Shown: positions 45,813-47,101 of the stretch, piece after piece
Position numbering within the stretch: the first letter of the stretch is position 1
Layout: the number at the start of each line of letters is the position of its first letter
NCBI GenBank assembly: GCA_035575035.1
Contig: DATLYH010000362.1
Span: 1-47,101 of the forward strand
Origin: DATLYH01 sp035575035
GTDB lineage: Bacteria; Planctomycetota; Planctomycetia; Gemmatales; Gemmataceae
Direction: 5' to 3'
DNA length: 47,101 bases
Notes under the pieces: generated by a model
Database searches by the model: none
Seen by the model: only the letters and a program-made list of their open reading frames with translations
What the model was told of the DNA's origin: nothing
Made by a program: the position numbers and the translations under genes

Positions 45813-47101
45813 ATGATCTCTCGTTTCTTCATTGACCGGCCCATCTTCGCCTCGGTGCTGTCGATCCTGATCACCCTGGCAGGCGGGGCGTGCCTCTTCT
45901 CGCTGCCGCTGGCGCAGTTCCCGAAGATCTCGCCGCCGGTGGTCTCGGTCAGCTGCACCTACCCCGGTGCCAGTGCGCGCGACGTGGCCGAGGCGGTGGC
46001 GGCGCCGATTGAGCAGCAGGTCAACGGGGTCGAGGGGATGATGTACATGTCGTCGTCGTGTACCAACGACGGCGGCTACAGCCTGACGGTGACGTTCAAG
46101 CAGGGCGTGGACCTCGACATGGCCCAGGTACTGGTGCAGAACCGCGTCGCCCTGGCCGTGCCCTCGCTCCCCGATGTCATCAAGCAGACCGGCGTCACCG
46201 TCCGCAAGCGCTCGCCCGACCCGCTCTGCGGCATTGTCCTGGTCTCGCCGGGCGGCCGTTACGATCAGCTGTATCTGTCCAACTACGCCCTTCGCTTTGT
46301 CCGCGAGGAATTGCTCCGTGTGCCCGGCGTCAGCGACGTCAACATCCTCGGCCAGCGCGACTTTAGCGTCCGCATCTGGGTCAATCCCTACCGGCTGGCC
46401 GCTCGGGGGATGACAGCGACCGACCTGGTCCAGGCCATCCGCGAGCAGAACCAGCAAGTGGCGACGGGGATGATCGGCCAGGAGCCGGTTTCCCCGGAGC
46501 AGGACTTCCAGCTCACCATCGACACCATCGGCCGACTGACCGACGTGGAGCAGTTTGAGCAGATCATCCTGAAGGCGATGCCCGACGGCCGACTGGTGCG
46601 CCTCAAGGACGTGGCCCGGGTCGAGCTGGGGGCCCGCAACGAGGACGTCAGTTGCCGCTTCGACCGCAAGACCGCTGCTTTCCTGGTCATCTTCCAGCTG
46701 CCCGACGCCAACGCCCTGGACGTGCGCGAGCGGGTCCAGGCCAAGATGGACGAGCTGGCGGCCCGCTTCCCCGAGGACCTCACCTACGACATCGGCTTCG
46801 ACACCACCCCGTACACCCGCGAGTCGATCCACGAGGTTTTCAAGACCTTGCGGGACTCGATCCTGCTGGTGGCGGCGGTGGTGCTGTTGTTCCTGCAAAA
46901 CTGGCGCTCCGCCCTGATCCCGCTGGTGGCCGTGCCGGTGGCGATCGTCGGCACCTTCGTCGCCATGGCGGCGCTTGACTTCTCCTTGAACAACCTGACT
47001 CTCTTCGGGCTGGTGCTGGCGATCGGCATTGTCGTGGACGACGCCATCGTGGTGGTCGAGGCGGTGGAGCACCATATCGAAAATGGTCTGGCCCCCCGCG
47101 A
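45813..47101 (+). CDS. RND-family efflux pump (AcrB/MexB-like), 5' part
   Basis: 429 residues are visible before the window ends; full proteins have about 1,040. N-terminus MISRFFIDRPIFASVLSILI (first membrane helix), porter segment FPKISPPVVSVSCTYPGASA, and GVEGMMYMSSSC. Membrane helices begin near residue 340, and the proton-relay motif VVDDAIVVVEA (two Asp in the fourth helix) is present. It uses proton influx to export drugs or lipophilic compounds with the upstream adaptor. The start ATG 45813 has a weak ribosome site and lies just behind a fold-back repeat. Confidence 0.96.
   Translation, partial: MISRFFIDRPIFASVLSILITLAGGACLFSLPLAQFPKISPPVVSVSCTYPGASARDVAEAVAAPIEQQVNGVEGMMYMSSSCTNDGGYSLTVTFKQGVDLDMAQVLVQNRVALAVPSLPDVIKQTGVTVRKRSPDPLCGIVLVSPGGRYDQLYLSNYALRFVREELLRVPGVSDVNILGQRDFSVRIWVNPYRLAARGMTATDLVQAIREQNQQVATGMIGQEPVSPEQDFQLTIDTIGRLTDVEQFEQIILKAMPDGRLVRLKDVARVELGARNEDVSCRFDRKTAAFLVIFQLPDANALDVRERVQAKMDELAARFPEDLTYDIGFDTTPYTRESIHEVFKTLRDSILLVAAVVLLFLQNWRSALIPLVAVPVAIVGTFVAMAALDFSLNNLTLFGLVLAIGIVVDDAIVVVEAVEHHIENGLAPR

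Overview
The window is a 47.1-kb stretch of a high-GC chromosome that most resembles Planctomycetota of the Gemmata type. The evidence is: two DUF1559 type IV-pilin-like proteins (N-terminal FTLIE motif, C-terminal H-x9-DG motif); a membrane Ser/Thr kinase with an HRDLKPSN catalytic loop; ABC-2 type double permease proteins; a secreted putative ceramidase; and many copies of a short intergenic repeat (GAGCCCGGAGCGTCAGCGAC) that I associate with Gemmata-like genomes. No rRNA, tRNA, CRISPR array, integrase or transposase was found.

Layout. 1-3.9 kb: a FliA/WhiG-type sigma factor, a small unknown protein, a strongly structured candidate RNA with its own promoter and terminator, two Hsp20 chaperones and a compact DnaJ-like protein. 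4.0-8.0 kb: a GT4 glycosyltransferase with an extra C-terminal domain, plus a long GH130 enzyme. 8.2-16 kb, mostly minus strand: putative ceramidase, sugar isomerase/epimerase, HtrA-like protease, DUF1559 protein, an unknown protein and a Ser/Thr kinase. 16-20 kb: queC, a secernin-like C69 peptidase homologue and a zinc-ribbon membrane protein. 20-25.2 kb: an SDR epimerase, then plus-strand Gfo/Idh/MocA oxidoreductase, short GH130 and a ThDP enzyme. 25.6-29.6 kb: a thioredoxin-NHL protein followed by a DsbD-type transmembrane thiol reductase. 29.9-33.7 kb: small membrane protein, a MntA/HepT toxin-antitoxin pair with a broken HepT, a double permease and an unknown protein. 33.9-40 kb: SDR epimerase, unknown membrane protein, pdxJ, lipoprotein, DUF1559 protein and a secreted glycoside-hydrolase-like protein. 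40-42.5 kb: ymdB and rny (RNase Y). 43.8 kb to the end: tetR, membrane-fusion lipoprotein and an RND pump cut by the window edge.

The strongest discovery is at 27420-29627. The DsbD-like reading frame meets a TGA exactly where the first cysteine of the thioredoxin CxxC motif should be, and continues in frame with a complete thioredoxin domain. A 7-bp hairpin with a GUG loop begins 18 nt after the TGA, so the loop lies 25 nt downstream. That is the geometry expected of a bacterial SECIS element. I interpret the gene as a selenocysteine-containing DsbD (U610-V-N-C613). The gene before it is a membrane-anchored thioredoxin-NHL protein with a CCINC motif, so the two may form an envelope thiol relay.

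The second is a roughly 320-nt candidate RNA on the minus strand at about 1389-1708. It has an extended -10 promoter (TGATATAAT), a perfect 10-bp helix joining its ends, at least six internal perfect-arm hairpins and a textbook intrinsic terminator. It matches no RNA family I could recognise and could be either a free-standing RNA or a regulatory leader of the small gene behind it.

The window is also rich in repeat architecture tied to gene 3' ends. Repeat family A supplies the stop codons of three genes. Four fold-back elements built from different 7-8-nt units overlap or abut stop codons or C-terminal tails. A G/C-rich palindrome has been inserted in frame in two proteins.
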